A stretch of 64,000 nt of DNA from Deinococcus aquaticus (GTDB lineage Bacteria; Deinococcota; Deinococci; Deinococcales; Deinococcaceae): contig NZ_CP115167.1 in assembly GCF_028622095.1 (NCBI RefSeq), positions 1-64,000 of the forward strand, read 5' to 3'. Under the pieces are notes generated by a model, which was not told the origin of the DNA, searched no databases, and saw only the letters and a program-made list of their open reading frames with translations. The position numbers and the translations under genes are program-made. Below, one piece after another: positions 7,636 through 14,981 of the stretch. Position 1 is the stretch's first letter, and the number at the start of each line of letters is the position of its first letter.

Positions 7636-7880
7636 GCCGCACCGTCACCCCGGCCAGCGAGGCGCGCGCCCGCCTGAACTCGATCAACGCCACGGACGCC
7701 CAGCTCGCGACGTTCGAACACGAACTCCAACGGGCCATCCAGCGCAGACGCGACTACGTGTACATGGACTACCCCATGACCGCCAGAGCCCAGGCGCACC
7801 TGGAAGCCCAGGGGTACCGGATCAAGCTCCTCAGTCGCCGCGGGCCGGGAACGGAGCACTACCAGGTGTTCATTCCCTGA
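7632..7880 (+). CDS. small phage protein of the GY...IxIP/W type
   Basis: An 82-residue protein starting at GTG 7632 within the stop of the preceding gene. It has a helical N-terminal half, then the pattern L-x3-GY-x-I-K-L...HYQVFIP. The same plan occurs in the genes at 13991 and 30523, suggesting a small paralogous family of phage proteins. Function unknown. Confidence 0.6.
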   Translation: MSRTVTPASEARARLNSINATDAQLATFEHELQRAIQRRRDYVYMDYPMTARAQAHLEAQGYRIKLLSRRGPGTEHYQVFIP

Positions 7881-8004
7881 ACCGCGGAGCACCGGAGCAG
7901 GCCGGTTACGTAATACGTGTTATGTGACGTTCCCTGACCGCCCATCCCGCCCCGGACCGCCCCAGCCCCCAGCTGCGGCTTCACCCACTCCCACGAGGTC
8001 ACCC

Positions 8005-8367
8005 ATGCCCACCATGCAGACCACCCCGAACCCCCACCCGGACCTACCGGTCCGCTCGACCATGCACACGCTCCTCGGCAGCCTGAACATCTCGATTCAA
8101 CTGGCCGGGGAACACGGCACCCCCACGCAGGCCTTCGAGGAGTTACGCGACTACCTGCGTCAGCACGAGCAGCTGCCCGACTCGATGAGCGACGCGCAAC
8201 TCCGAACAGCTCACGGGAGCCTGATCAGCACCATGGTGCTGGCCGAGGATGACCTGATCGACGATCCGGGTGGGCTGCTGACCCTGGACGCCCTGGACGC
8301 CGCCCTCGACACCCTGGACGCCGCTCTGGACGCCCTGACGTCCGGTGCGAGCGGAGCGCAGGCGTGA
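8005..8367 (+). CDS. hypothetical protein with LDAALD repeats
   Basis: GAGGT is five bases before ATG 8005; 120 residues. The C-terminal third is built of a five/seven-residue repeat (LDALDAALDTLDAALDAL), which will form an amphipathic helix or short coiled coil. It shares GTGA overlap with the following gene. No family recognised. Confidence 0.6.
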   Translation: MPTMQTTPNPHPDLPVRSTMHTLLGSLNISIQLAGEHGTPTQAFEELRDYLRQHEQLPDSMSDAQLRTAHGSLISTMVLAEDDLIDDPGGLLTLDALDAALDTLDAALDALTSGASGAQA

Positions 8368-8528
8368 ACGGCGACCTGATGGTGCTGGCCCTGTGGCAGT
8401 ACGTGCTGCTGCTGCTGATCGCGTTCCTGGCCGGCGGTGTGGGCGGCGCGCTGGCCCTGCACTGCTGGCAGGAGATCTCGCTGAACCGCGAGATCGACCG
8501 GCTCCTGCAGGACCTGCCGGAGCAGTGA
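8364..8528 (+). CDS. small single-pass membrane protein, 54 aa
   Basis: It starts at GTG 8364 inside the stop of the preceding gene. Residues about 6-32 (ALWQYVLLLLIAFLAGGVGG) form one membrane helix and the rest is a charged cytoplasmic helix. The close packing with both neighbours (2-base gap downstream) supports it as real. Confidence 0.55.
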   Translation: MNGDLMVLALWQYVLLLLIAFLAGGVGGALALHCWQEISLNREIDRLLQDLPEQ

Positions 8529-8530
8529 GC

Positions 8531-8758
8531 ATGCGCCGCGTCATCAGCTGCCTGGAGGACGTCCTCGCTCAGGCTCAGCAGCTTCCGGACGTGGCCGTGC
8601 TTGTCGTGGTGGTCCACACCGACCCGAATCCCGATGAGGAGATCGACCGGGTGCATGCGTTCGTGCACGCCCCGGCCGGGCAGACCCTGCTGCTGGACGC
8701 CACGCGCGCCCTGCTGGAACGCGAGGCGAACCCCCTGACCCGACAGGGCCCCCCGTGA
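8531..8758 (+). CDS. hypothetical protein, 75 aa
   Basis: ATG 8531 follows the previous stop by two bases, and the end overlaps the next gene by GTGA. It has an alternating strand/helix pattern (DVAVLVVVVHTD, then QTLLLDATRALLERE). No recognised motif. Confidence 0.5.
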   Translation: MRRVISCLEDVLAQAQQLPDVAVLVVVVHTDPNPDEEIDRVHAFVHAPAGQTLLLDATRALLEREANPLTRQGPP

Positions 8759-9357
8759 CGCTGTTCGGGCATGACCCGCCCTTCCAGGCGGAGGCCGGCG
8801 CAAGTCGCCTCGCGGAGCAACTCGCCCTGGCCATGGCCGAGGCGCGGCGGGACACGAAGCAGGTGGCCGTGAACCTCCCGAACGGCCTGCGGGTACGCGT
8901 GATCGCCGACGTGGAGGGTGACCGCGTGGTACTGGGCCGCCCGCGCGGTGAACCCAGCCCGGAGGAAACCCGGACGGTTGCCGAGGCGCTCGGCTGGGCG
9001 CTGCACGACGTCCGCCTGGATAACCACGGCGGCGTGCGGTACCTGATCGTCACCCCGAGCCTCGAGGCGGAAGATCCCGATCCGCCGGTGTTCATCCCAC
9101 CAGATCCGGCCGTGCCGGTCACCAGGGCGGACACGGAAACGCACCGATCCCAGGTGCTGGACTTCGAGGCCGAGGTCCGCCAAGTGCTGCTGCGCGCGGG
9201 CGCTCCGTGGCACCCGACGAACTTCACGCCCCAGATGATGGAAGCCCGCCTGGACGCCCTGAAGGGACTGAAGGGCAGCGACCTGCGCTGGGAGCTGGAA
9301 TGGCACGCCCGACGCTGGCCAGAGGTGTTCCAGGTGCTCGTTGAAAAGGCGCCTTGA
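8755..9357 (+). CDS. hypothetical protein, 200 aa
   Basis: GTG start coupled to the preceding gene. Residues 1-100 are predicted alpha/beta, residues 105-130 a Pro-rich linker (DPDPPVFIPPDPAVP), residues 135-200 helical with several Trp (LRWELEWHARRWPEVF). It ends at the promoter region of the replication gene. Function unknown. Confidence 0.6.
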   Translation: MTLFGHDPPFQAEAGASRLAEQLALAMAEARRDTKQVAVNLPNGLRVRVIADVEGDRVVLGRPRGEPSPEETRTVAEALGWALHDVRLDNHGGVRYLIVTPSLEAEDPDPPVFIPPDPAVPVTRADTETHRSQVLDFEAEVRQVLLRAGAPWHPTNFTPQMMEARLDALKGLKGSDLRWELEWHARRWPEVFQVLVEKAP

Positions 9358-9377
9358 TCACATCAGCGTGATACATT
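9357..9377 (+). promoter_or_regulatory. operator-like inverted repeat with -10 box
   Basis: ATCAC, six bases, GTGAT (9357-9372) is a perfect inverted repeat overlapping TACATT (9372-9377), the same -10 form used at the lysogeny promoters. It sits about 250 bases upstream of the replication gene, for which it may be the regulated promoter. No good -35 box was found at normal spacing. Confidence 0.4.
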
Positions 9378-9421
9378 CGCATCATCCCGGTAAGGCACCG
9401 CTGACAACTGCCTGAAAGGAA

Positions 9422-9563
9422 CCCGCTCCGTGTCGGGAAACACGGAGCGGGGCACAGCTGACTGCGGATGGATTGAAGACCCTCTGCGCCTAAACGGCCT
9501 CTTACGAGGCTGTCGGCCTGCACGTATCTTAGACGGCATACGTGCTCCGGTCAATCAGACCGG
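9422..9563 (+). promoter_or_regulatory. leader region with four successive hairpins
   Basis: Four inverted repeats follow each other: 9422-9451 (12-bp stem, loop CGGGAA), 9497-9510 (GCCTC/GAGGC), 9521-9544 (CACGTA/TACGTG) and 9547-9563 (CCGGTC/GACCGG). None is followed by a T tract. They fill the 270-base gap before the replication gene, so they may be an RNA leader that controls its expression, or part of an origin region. Confidence 0.45.
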
Positions 9564-9627
9564 GATGAGCAGCGACCGCTGCAGGCCCTCGCCACCCAGG
9601 GAAGGTGGGCTGTCCGAGGAACAGACC

Positions 9628-11184
9628 GTGAGCGCAACACAAGCCGCCGCTACAGGCGTCACCACCGGCCTCGCCGTCAAGGCGAAGGGCAACTTCAACT
9701 ACGGCTTCACCATCATCCCCAACTACCTGCGAGACGAATTCATGCCGGTGGCCGGCACCGACGCTTTCGCGTTCGCTTACCTGATCATCAGCTGGGCAGG
9801 CGAGGGGGACCGCGGCGCCCGCCTGAGCGCCCGGTACACCCGCACCATCACCAAGTGGACGGCCCGACGCCTCGACGACGCGAAAGAGGAGATCCTCAAA
9901 GTCCTGCCGCAGGTGTTCAGCTTCGCGCCCGGCGATCAGAAGACGTCCAGGCCGGAAACCTGGTGGGTGGACTTCGACGAACTCAGCCGCCTGCACGCCA
10001 CCTACCTCGCCGGGCTGGAAGCCAAGTCGAGCCAGAAGCGCGGACCAGGCCGCCCGAAAAAACCTGTTCTCACTGTGGGAACAGGTATTCCGGAGGCCGA
10101 GGAAAAACCTGTTCTCAGTGTCGGAACAGGTTTTCTGGGCAGCAAGACCAATTTCGGGAAAAACCTGTTCTCACAGCGAGAACACCCCTGTACCGACACT
10201 GAGAACACCCCTGTTCCACCCTTGAGAACACTCAAAGAAAAGGGGAAAGAACAATCAAAAGAAAGAGAAGAAGAAGGGGATCGGGCGCCCAACACCGGAC
10301 CTGCCGGCTCCTCCTCCTCAGGGGATCATGCTGAACCCACCCAACCCCAGGCGCCTGACGGCGCGGCCGCTCACGCGGCCATGGGTCACACGCCCTCACA
10401 GGAACAGACTGGGCCCACCACCCAGGGACGCCAGGACGAACCAGCCACGGACACTGAAGATGTTCCGGCCGCGGCCGCCGCGCCGGTTGCGCCGCTGGAG
10501 TCGGTCGCGGACCTCTGCCCCGTCCCGCAGGCCGAACTGGACGCCCGGCCCAGCTGGGCCCGCACTGGCCCCGAGATGAAACTCCTGGTGCAGTACGGCG
10601 GCACGCTCGTCAACCGCACCATCACGGAGAACACCCCGGTCCGCGACCTGCCCCGCGCGCAGTGGTGGACGCGACTCACCACCGACGAGATCCACCTCGC
10701 CGGACTGACCGCCAGCCGTGAGGCGCAGCGGGACGGCCTGAACATGCGCACGGCCTTCTACCGCGCCCTGGACCGCCTGATCGGCGCGCTCCCCGCCACG
10801 AAACCCGCGCCGGGTGAGGTCTCCCCCACCCTGGCCGCCGACCCGCACCTGAAACCCGGCGACGGCGTCCGCGTGGACAGCACTGACGGCGTCGTCGAAC
10901 GCGTCACCGTCACGCACTACCGCGTGCAGCTGGTCGACGAGACCACCGTCACGCTCGACCGGGCCGTGCACGCCCACCTCAGCCGCCTCCAGCGCCTCGA
11001 CTACGTCCCGGCCCTCCCGGAGGGCCGCGCGGAAACACTGGCGGCCGGGAAGGTCTGGAAGGCCAAGAAAGGCGGGACGCTGGTCATGATCCAGCGGCTC
11101 GAGGGGGGGCAGGTGACGCTCGACAACGGTGAGCGGCTGTCCATCCTGGACCTCAACCGCCTGTACGAACCCCGCGCCAGCTGA
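9628..11184 (+). CDS. probable replication initiator (lambda O / DnaD-like organisation)
   Basis: The GTG at 9628 is preceded at six bases by GAGGAA and gives 518 residues; upstream in-frame codons cross the hairpin leader. Residues about 15-130 (NFNYGFTIIPNYLRDEF..., TKWTARRLDDAKEEIL) read as a winged-helix domain like those of phage and plasmid initiators. A low-complexity linker (about 140-300, Lys/Glu then Ala/Pro) is encoded by DNA containing five iterons and an A-rich tract. The C-terminal part (about 300-518) contains a helical segment and a KOW/SH3-like tail (LKPGDGVRVDS, VWKAKKGG). Function is inferred from this layout; no helicase-loader motif was seen. Confidence 0.6.
   Translation: MSATQAAATGVTTGLAVKAKGNFNYGFTIIPNYLRDEFMPVAGTDAFAFAYLIISWAGEGDRGARLSARYTRTITKWTARRLDDAKEEILKVLPQVFSFAPGDQKTSRPETWWVDFDELSRLHATYLAGLEAKSSQKRGPGRPKKPVLTVGTGIPEAEEKPVLSVGTGFLGSKTNFGKNLFSQREHPCTDTENTPVPPLRTLKEKGKEQSKEREEEGDRAPNTGPAGSSSSGDHAEPTQPQAPDGAAAHAAMGHTPSQEQTGPTTQGRQDEPATDTEDVPAAAAAPVAPLESVADLCPVPQAELDARPSWARTGPEMKLLVQYGGTLVNRTITENTPVRDLPRAQWWTRLTTDEIHLAGLTASREAQRDGLNMRTAFYRALDRLIGALPATKPAPGEVSPTLAADPHLKPGDGVRVDSTDGVVERVTVTHYRVQLVDETTVTLDRAVHAHLSRLQRLDYVPALPEGRAETLAAGKVWKAKKGGTLVMIQRLEGGQVTLDNGERLSILDLNRLYEPRAS
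10063..10232. repeat. five 23-bp iterons (candidate origin)
   Basis: Units of 23 bp begin at 10063, 10108, 10164, 10187 and 10210. The first three read CCTGTTCTCA followed by a variable centre and GAACA; the last two are the same motif inverted (CCTGTNCC...GAGAACA). Units three to five are exactly contiguous. Each unit is itself an imperfect palindrome. They encode the repeated KPVLTVGTG / KPVLSVGTG segments of the initiator, but the inverted copies encode different peptides, so selection appears to act on DNA. Confidence 0.75.
10233..10279. other. A-rich tract next to iterons (candidate unwinding element)
   Basis: Right after the last iteron come about 45 bases of almost pure A and G (CAAAGAAAAGGGGAAAGAAC and onward), the most AT-rich patch in the surrounding 5 kb. 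Position and composition fit a DNA-unwinding element. Confidence 0.6.
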
Positions 11185-11190
11185 GGGCAG

Positions 11191-11616
11191 ATGACCTACA
11201 ACCAGAAGATCCGCGGACCGGATCTGGCCACCGCGTGGGCCGTGCTGGAAGGCGCCGTGGTGATCGTCGGGATCGACGACACCGTGACCTTCCCGGCGGG
11301 CAGCACGTGGCCCGGCCTGAGCGCCCTGCCCGCCACGCTGACCGAGCACCTCGCCCCGCAGGACACGCAGCGGCTCGCCGGTACCCGCGTCGTGCCCTGG
11401 CAGGTCACGCCCCGAGAGACCGAGTTCGCCGCCGCCCTGATCCAGGTGCAACTGATGCGCAGCCGCCGCCAGAGCCTGTCCGACCGGGTGAACCTGCTGC
11501 GCGCCGTCGCGGACCTCACCGGCGACAACCGCGAGACGGTTGCCACCGCCCTCGGCCTGAGCCGCCATGCCTTCCGCGGTGAGATTGTGCAGCTGCTGAG
11601 CCCGCTGCCCGACTGA
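11191..11616 (+). CDS. hypothetical protein, 141 aa
   Basis: ATG 11191 comes six bases after the replication gene and follows GAGGGC, so the two are probably one transcript. The C-terminal part (LRAVADLTGDNRETVATALGLSRHAFRGEIVQLL) resembles a helix-turn-helix, suggesting DNA binding; the N-terminal 80 residues are a small alpha/beta domain. Position beside the initiator suggests a replication accessory role, by analogy only. Confidence 0.6.
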   Translation: MTYNQKIRGPDLATAWAVLEGAVVIVGIDDTVTFPAGSTWPGLSALPATLTEHLAPQDTQRLAGTRVVPWQVTPRETEFAAALIQVQLMRSRRQSLSDRVNLLRAVADLTGDNRETVATALGLSRHAFRGEIVQLLSPLPD

Positions 11617-11629
11617 ACCTCTTCCCTAC

Positions 11630-11658
11630 CCACCCCGGCCACGCCGGGGTGGCCTTTC
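11630..11658 (+). terminator. hairpin, probable terminator
   Basis: A 10-bp stem CCACCCCGGC/GCCGGGGTGG with a three-base loop, followed by CCTTTCCCC. It is 13 bases after the stop of the preceding gene. Confidence 0.5.
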
Positions 11659-11673
11659 CCCTGGAGACAACCT

Positions 11674-12078
11674 GTGACCCCAGCCTCACCTGCTGCCGCC
11701 CTGGCGCACTGGTGGGCGTCGTTCCTGCCGATCGCCGCCCCGCAACTCGTCACCGGCAGTACGCCCGGCGCGGCCGCCACCGCCCTCCTCCTGAACCTCC
11801 TCGCCGAGCGGCAGATCCACAGCGAGTGGGACGCGCGGCGCTTCGAGGCCTCGCTCGCCACCCTCGCGCAGCGCGCCATCGACACGCACGGCGCGGCCGA
11901 CACGTGGACGGACCTCGCCCCGATCGGCCTGCTGCACCGCGCCGCCCAGCACGCGGGCCTCACGCTCGGCAACGCCAGCCTGCCCGTGCAGAGCCAGGCG
12001 GTCGCCCGTCCCAGCGGCGTTCTCGCCCGCCTCGGCCCGGACGGGCCGTGGCTTCAGATCTGGCCCCCTCTCCCCTGA
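11674..12078 (+). CDS. hypothetical protein, 134 aa
   Basis: GTG start with GGAGA six bases ahead. Mostly helical, with WW and hydrophobic segments (ALAHWWASFLPIA, ATALLLNLLAE) but no clear membrane helix. First gene of the long early operon that continues to 20.3 kb. No family recognised. Confidence 0.55.
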   Translation: MTPASPAAALAHWWASFLPIAAPQLVTGSTPGAAATALLLNLLAERQIHSEWDARRFEASLATLAQRAIDTHGAADTWTDLAPIGLLHRAAQHAGLTLGNASLPVQSQAVARPSGVLARLGPDGPWLQIWPPLP

Positions 12079-12094
12079 CCCCGGAGGAACGTCC

Positions 12095-12352
12095 ATGTCC
12101 GACCTGCCCCAGTACGAGACCTGCCCACCCACCCTGGCCAGCCGCACCGCCCTGAAGAAACAGGGCCTCGTTCCTACCGGCGACCCGGTCGCCACACTCC
12201 GCTACCGCACCCCGCAGGGGTACAGGACCTGCGCGCTGTACAGCCGCGCGGAGGCCCGCCCGGAACGGGAAGCGCGGGCCGCGCAGAAGCGCCGTCAGGC
12301 GAACGCCGGCGGGCAGTTCCTGCTGTTCCCATTCAGTTCGGAGCGAACATGA
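12095..12352 (+). CDS. hypothetical protein, 85 aa
   Basis: GGAGGAA precedes ATG 12095. A short basic protein; the middle (YRTPQGYRTCALYSRAEARP) forms strands and the C-terminus (REARAAQKRRQANAGG) is a basic helix ending in aromatic FLLFPF. ATGA overlap with the next gene. Function unknown. Confidence 0.6.
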   Translation: MSDLPQYETCPPTLASRTALKKQGLVPTGDPVATLRYRTPQGYRTCALYSRAEARPEREARAAQKRRQANAGGQFLLFPFSSERT

Positions 12353-12606
12353 TCAAACCTCCAGGCTGCTGCCACGACTGCGTCCAGCACGGACGCCGCG
12401 CCCCCCGCACGCTCGGCACCGAGTACGCCGGGTACCGCGCCTGCCGGTACCACCGCCAGCGGGGCTTCAGCGGCCGCGCGACCGCGCACGGCCAGACCCT
12501 CTACACCCACCCTGACGCGGGCTGCCGGGACTTCACGCAGCGCACCACCACCCCGCGTCTGCCCCGCACCCGCGCGGCCAGCCCCACACCCGACAAGCGA
12601 GACTGA
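12349..12606 (+). CDS. small Cys/His zinc-binding protein
   Basis: An 85-residue protein coupled by ATGA to the preceding gene. Cys and His cluster as CCHDC (7-11), CRYH (about 32-35) and a later C, suggesting one zinc site. The rest is Arg/Thr-rich, as in small nucleic-acid-binding phage proteins. Function unknown. Confidence 0.55.
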   Translation: MIKPPGCCHDCVQHGRRAPRTLGTEYAGYRACRYHRQRGFSGRATAHGQTLYTHPDAGCRDFTQRTTTPRLPRTRAASPTPDKRD

Positions 12607-12607
12607 C

Positions 12608-13009
12608 TTGATCCCCGACCCGTTCACCCTGCCGCCCCTCAACTACGCGGCGCTCAGCCCCGAACACCACCTGCTGCGCGTCCTGATCGACGAGGAACCC
12701 ACCGACCTCGAAACCGCCGTCGGCCGCGTCCTGAAGAAATCCAGGGGCACGTACCTGCGGTTCGGGCAGGACCCGGCGCGGCCCACCAGCCTCGCGTACC
12801 GCACGTGGGAGAACATCGGCCGGGAGGACTGGACCCGCAGCGTCCGCCGCGGTGCCCGCCACGGGTACGTCCTGACCGGCACCGGCGAGATCCGCCTCAA
12901 GGTCCTGTGGGACCTGCAGGTCATCTCCCCGCACCTGCGCGCCGTCCGTGACCGGCACGGCGAGGCGGTCGCCGGTCAGGTCGCCGCCCGCCTGCGGGAC
13001 CGCCCATGA
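12608..13009 (+). CDS. hypothetical protein, 133 aa
   Basis: Best start is TTG 12608, one base after the previous stop; the ribosome site is weak, so the start is uncertain. It contains a Trp/Arg-rich central section (YRTWENIGREDWTRSVRRG) and overlaps the nuclease gene by ATGA. It may assist that nuclease, by position only. Confidence 0.55.
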   Translation: MIPDPFTLPPLNYAALSPEHHLLRVLIDEEPTDLETAVGRVLKKSRGTYLRFGQDPARPTSLAYRTWENIGREDWTRSVRRGARHGYVLTGTGEIRLKVLWDLQVISPHLRAVRDRHGEAVAGQVAARLRDRP

Positions 13010-13560
13010 GCGTCACGGCCGCCGCACAGCGGCTCCTGCAGGAAGCGCGCAGCGAGGACAGCCGCGCCGCGCGGCTGCGCACCGACCTGCCCGAGCAGAC
13101 CTGGGACGAGGAAACCCACCACATCCGGCTGATCGACTGGGCGACCGCGCACATCCCCGACCTGCCCCCACTGGCCCTGCTGTTCCACGTTCCGAACGGC
13201 GGGAAACGTGCCCAGCGCATCAGCCGGACCGGGAAACGGTACAGCCCCGAGGCCGCGCGACTCCTGCGCATGGGCACGCGCAGCGGGTACCCGGACCTCG
13301 GGCTGGATCACCCCGCGCACGGCCGCGCCGGGCTGCGCCTGGAACTGAAAAGCCTGACCGGCGAACTGCACCCCAATCAGCGCGCCTGGATCGTGCACCT
13401 GCGGCACGCCGGGTACCACGCCGACGCCGCCTGGGGCTGGCGTGACGCGCGGCAACTCCTCCTCGAGTACTTCCTGCCCGCCCCACCCGCGACCCGCTGG
13501 ACGCCGCGCAGCAGACAGCCCCTGGACGACCACGCCCTCCCGCCACTCGGACACAAGTGA
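13006..13560 (+). CDS. VRR-NUC domain nuclease
   Basis: The 184-residue protein carries the VRR-NUC (PD-(D/E)XK) pattern: RMGTRSGYPDL (D97), LRLELKS (E113, K115), then NQRAW with Q125 and a hydrophobic helix before HAGYHADAAWGWRDA. VRR-NUC proteins in phages cut or process branched DNA. It is the only clear nuclease in the first half of the early operon, translationally coupled upstream (ATGA). Confidence 0.85.
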   Translation: MSVTAAAQRLLQEARSEDSRAARLRTDLPEQTWDEETHHIRLIDWATAHIPDLPPLALLFHVPNGGKRAQRISRTGKRYSPEAARLLRMGTRSGYPDLGLDHPAHGRAGLRLELKSLTGELHPNQRAWIVHLRHAGYHADAAWGWRDARQLLLEYFLPAPPATRWTPRSRQPLDDHALPPLGHK

Positions 13561-13568
13561 GGCCCACC

Positions 13569-13994
13569 ATGACCCTGTTCCTGATTGCCCTGCTCGTCGC
13601 TGCCTTCTTTATCCCGCCCAGCATCCTCAACCTGGCACACCGCCAGCGCCGGGCCGCCCTGGCCCGCTTCGGTCAGCGCGTCACCGCCCGCCGCGCCCTG
13701 ATCCAGGCGGACATCAGCCGGGTCACCCATGACCAGGGCTTCCGCGGATTCGACCGGTTGCGGCTCCTCTCGGGCCTGCAGGCGGAACGCACGGCCCTGG
13801 ACCTGCACGTGCTGCACGTGGAGATCGGCAAGATCAATCCCGACGCGCCCCTCGCACCCCGCCCGCAGCATCAGTGGCGCCCCAGTCCAACCGACACCAC
13901 GCTGTCATGCTCACACGACACCATGCGGGAGCGGGAGCCACTCGAAACGGCCTGCCGCACCCTGGCCAAAGACATGACGCGGGAGTGCGCGTGA
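13569..13994 (+). CDS. membrane-anchored hypothetical protein, 141 aa
   Basis: ATG 13569 is preceded by GTGAGG at six bases. Residues 1-20 (MTLFLIALLVAAFFIPPSIL) are a membrane anchor or signal anchor; the rest is basic and helical (RQRRAALARFGQRVTARRAL). It overlaps the next gene by GTGA. Function unknown. Confidence 0.6.
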   Translation: MTLFLIALLVAAFFIPPSILNLAHRQRRAALARFGQRVTARRALIQADISRVTHDQGFRGFDRLRLLSGLQAERTALDLHVLHVEIGKINPDAPLAPRPQHQWRPSPTDTTLSCSHDTMREREPLETACRTLAKDMTRECA

Positions 13995-14269
13995 CCGGCC
14001 GCACCCCCCTGATCACGATCAGCAGCCTCCCCACCGCGCTGGAGGTCCGCCGCGCCGCGGACATCCGCCGCGCCCAGCGGGACCGCACGCACCTCCAGAC
14101 CTGCCTGGAACTGCTGATGGCCGCGTTCGAGCGGGACGACGAGCGGGGCGCGGATCTTCCCTACCCCGTGCCCGAGGAACTCGCCAGGGCGCTGCGGGAC
14201 AGGGGCTTCGCCCTCGACGCGCCCACCCACCAGCCCGGCGGACCCACCACCGTGAGGGTCCACTGGTGA
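13991..14269 (+). CDS. small phage protein of the GF...VRVHW type
   Basis: GTG 13991 lies inside the previous stop; 92 residues. After a helical part (LEVRRAADIRRAQRD) comes PEELARALRDRGFALD...TTVRVHW, the same plan as the genes at 7632 and 30523. Probably a recurring small phage fold. Function unknown. Confidence 0.6.
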   Translation: MTGRTPLITISSLPTALEVRRAADIRRAQRDRTHLQTCLELLMAAFERDDERGADLPYPVPEELARALRDRGFALDAPTHQPGGPTTVRVHW

Positions 14270-14538
14270 CCGGCGTGCACCTGAACGACTGGGTGCAGGT
14301 CCGGCTCACCCCGTACGGCGAGAAGGTACTCGCCGGGTACCACGATCAACGCCGCCAGCGCGTGGGCGCTATGGCCCACATCTACCGCCCCGACGCCGAA
14401 GGCCTGTACGGCATGCCGCTGTGGGACCTCATGCGGATCTTCGGTCATGCTCTAGGCCTCACCACGCCACCCCCCTTTCAGGGGAACATCCTGATCGGCT
14501 CCCCCAGCGCCACCCCGGCCGCGCCGGTGAGCCCATGA
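14266..14538 (+). CDS. tandem paralogue 1, NDxVxVRLTPYG protein
   Basis: A 90-residue protein beginning with GTG in the previous stop. Residues 5-25 (LNDWVQVRLTPYGEKVLAGY) are nearly the same as the start of the next gene, which points to a tandem duplication. The shared block is a known type of short phage protein opening; its role is unknown. Coupled by ATGA. Confidence 0.6.
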   Translation: MTGVHLNDWVQVRLTPYGEKVLAGYHDQRRQRVGAMAHIYRPDAEGLYGMPLWDLMRIFGHALGLTTPPPFQGNILIGSPSATPAAPVSP

Positions 14539-14981
14539 CGACGCTGAACATCAACGACCGCGTGCGGGTCCGGCTCACCCCGTACGGCGTGACCGTCCTG
14601 GCCGAGGACCACGACCGCCTGCGCGACCAGCTGCCGGAAGGGATGCGGGGGCTGCTGAAAGCACCCCGGGCGGACCCGGACGGCCTGCACACCTTCCTGA
14701 TCTGGGAGTTGCTGGCCACGTTCGGCGCCAGCAGCGGCAATGGCTTCCCCGACGTGTTCGAGGGCGGGACGCTGCACTTCGTCCCCTGGAACGCCCGCAC
14801 CCCGGCAGGCACCAGGGTGCGGGACACCACGACCGGCGCGACCGCCACCTACGTCGCGCATGCTACGCACGTCGCCGGACGCGGCCCCGCCCAGCCCGCC
14901 GCGCTCCTGCACGTGGACGGCCACCACTTCACCGTGAACGCCGAGCACTTCGCGCGGCACTTCGTCGCGGTGGTGCCGTGA
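14535..14981 (+). CDS. tandem paralogue 2, NDxVxVRLTPYG protein
   Basis: 148 residues; ATG 14535 overlaps the previous stop. The first 80 residues align with paralogue 1, after which a second domain follows (GTRVRDTTTGATATYV and HVDGHHFTVNAEHFARHF), a beta-rich module absent in paralogue 1. Suggests duplication followed by gain of a domain. Function unknown. Confidence 0.6.
   Translation: MTTLNINDRVRVRLTPYGVTVLAEDHDRLRDQLPEGMRGLLKAPRADPDGLHTFLIWELLATFGASSGNGFPDVFEGGTLHFVPWNARTPAGTRVRDTTTGATATYVAHATHVAGRGPAQPAALLHVDGHHFTVNAEHFARHFVAVVP

Noticed and set aside
8281..8340. Repeated GACGCC units, considered as a CRISPR or direct-repeat array
   Set aside because: They encode LDAALD protein repeats, are very short and have no spacers. 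No CRISPR array was seen in the window.
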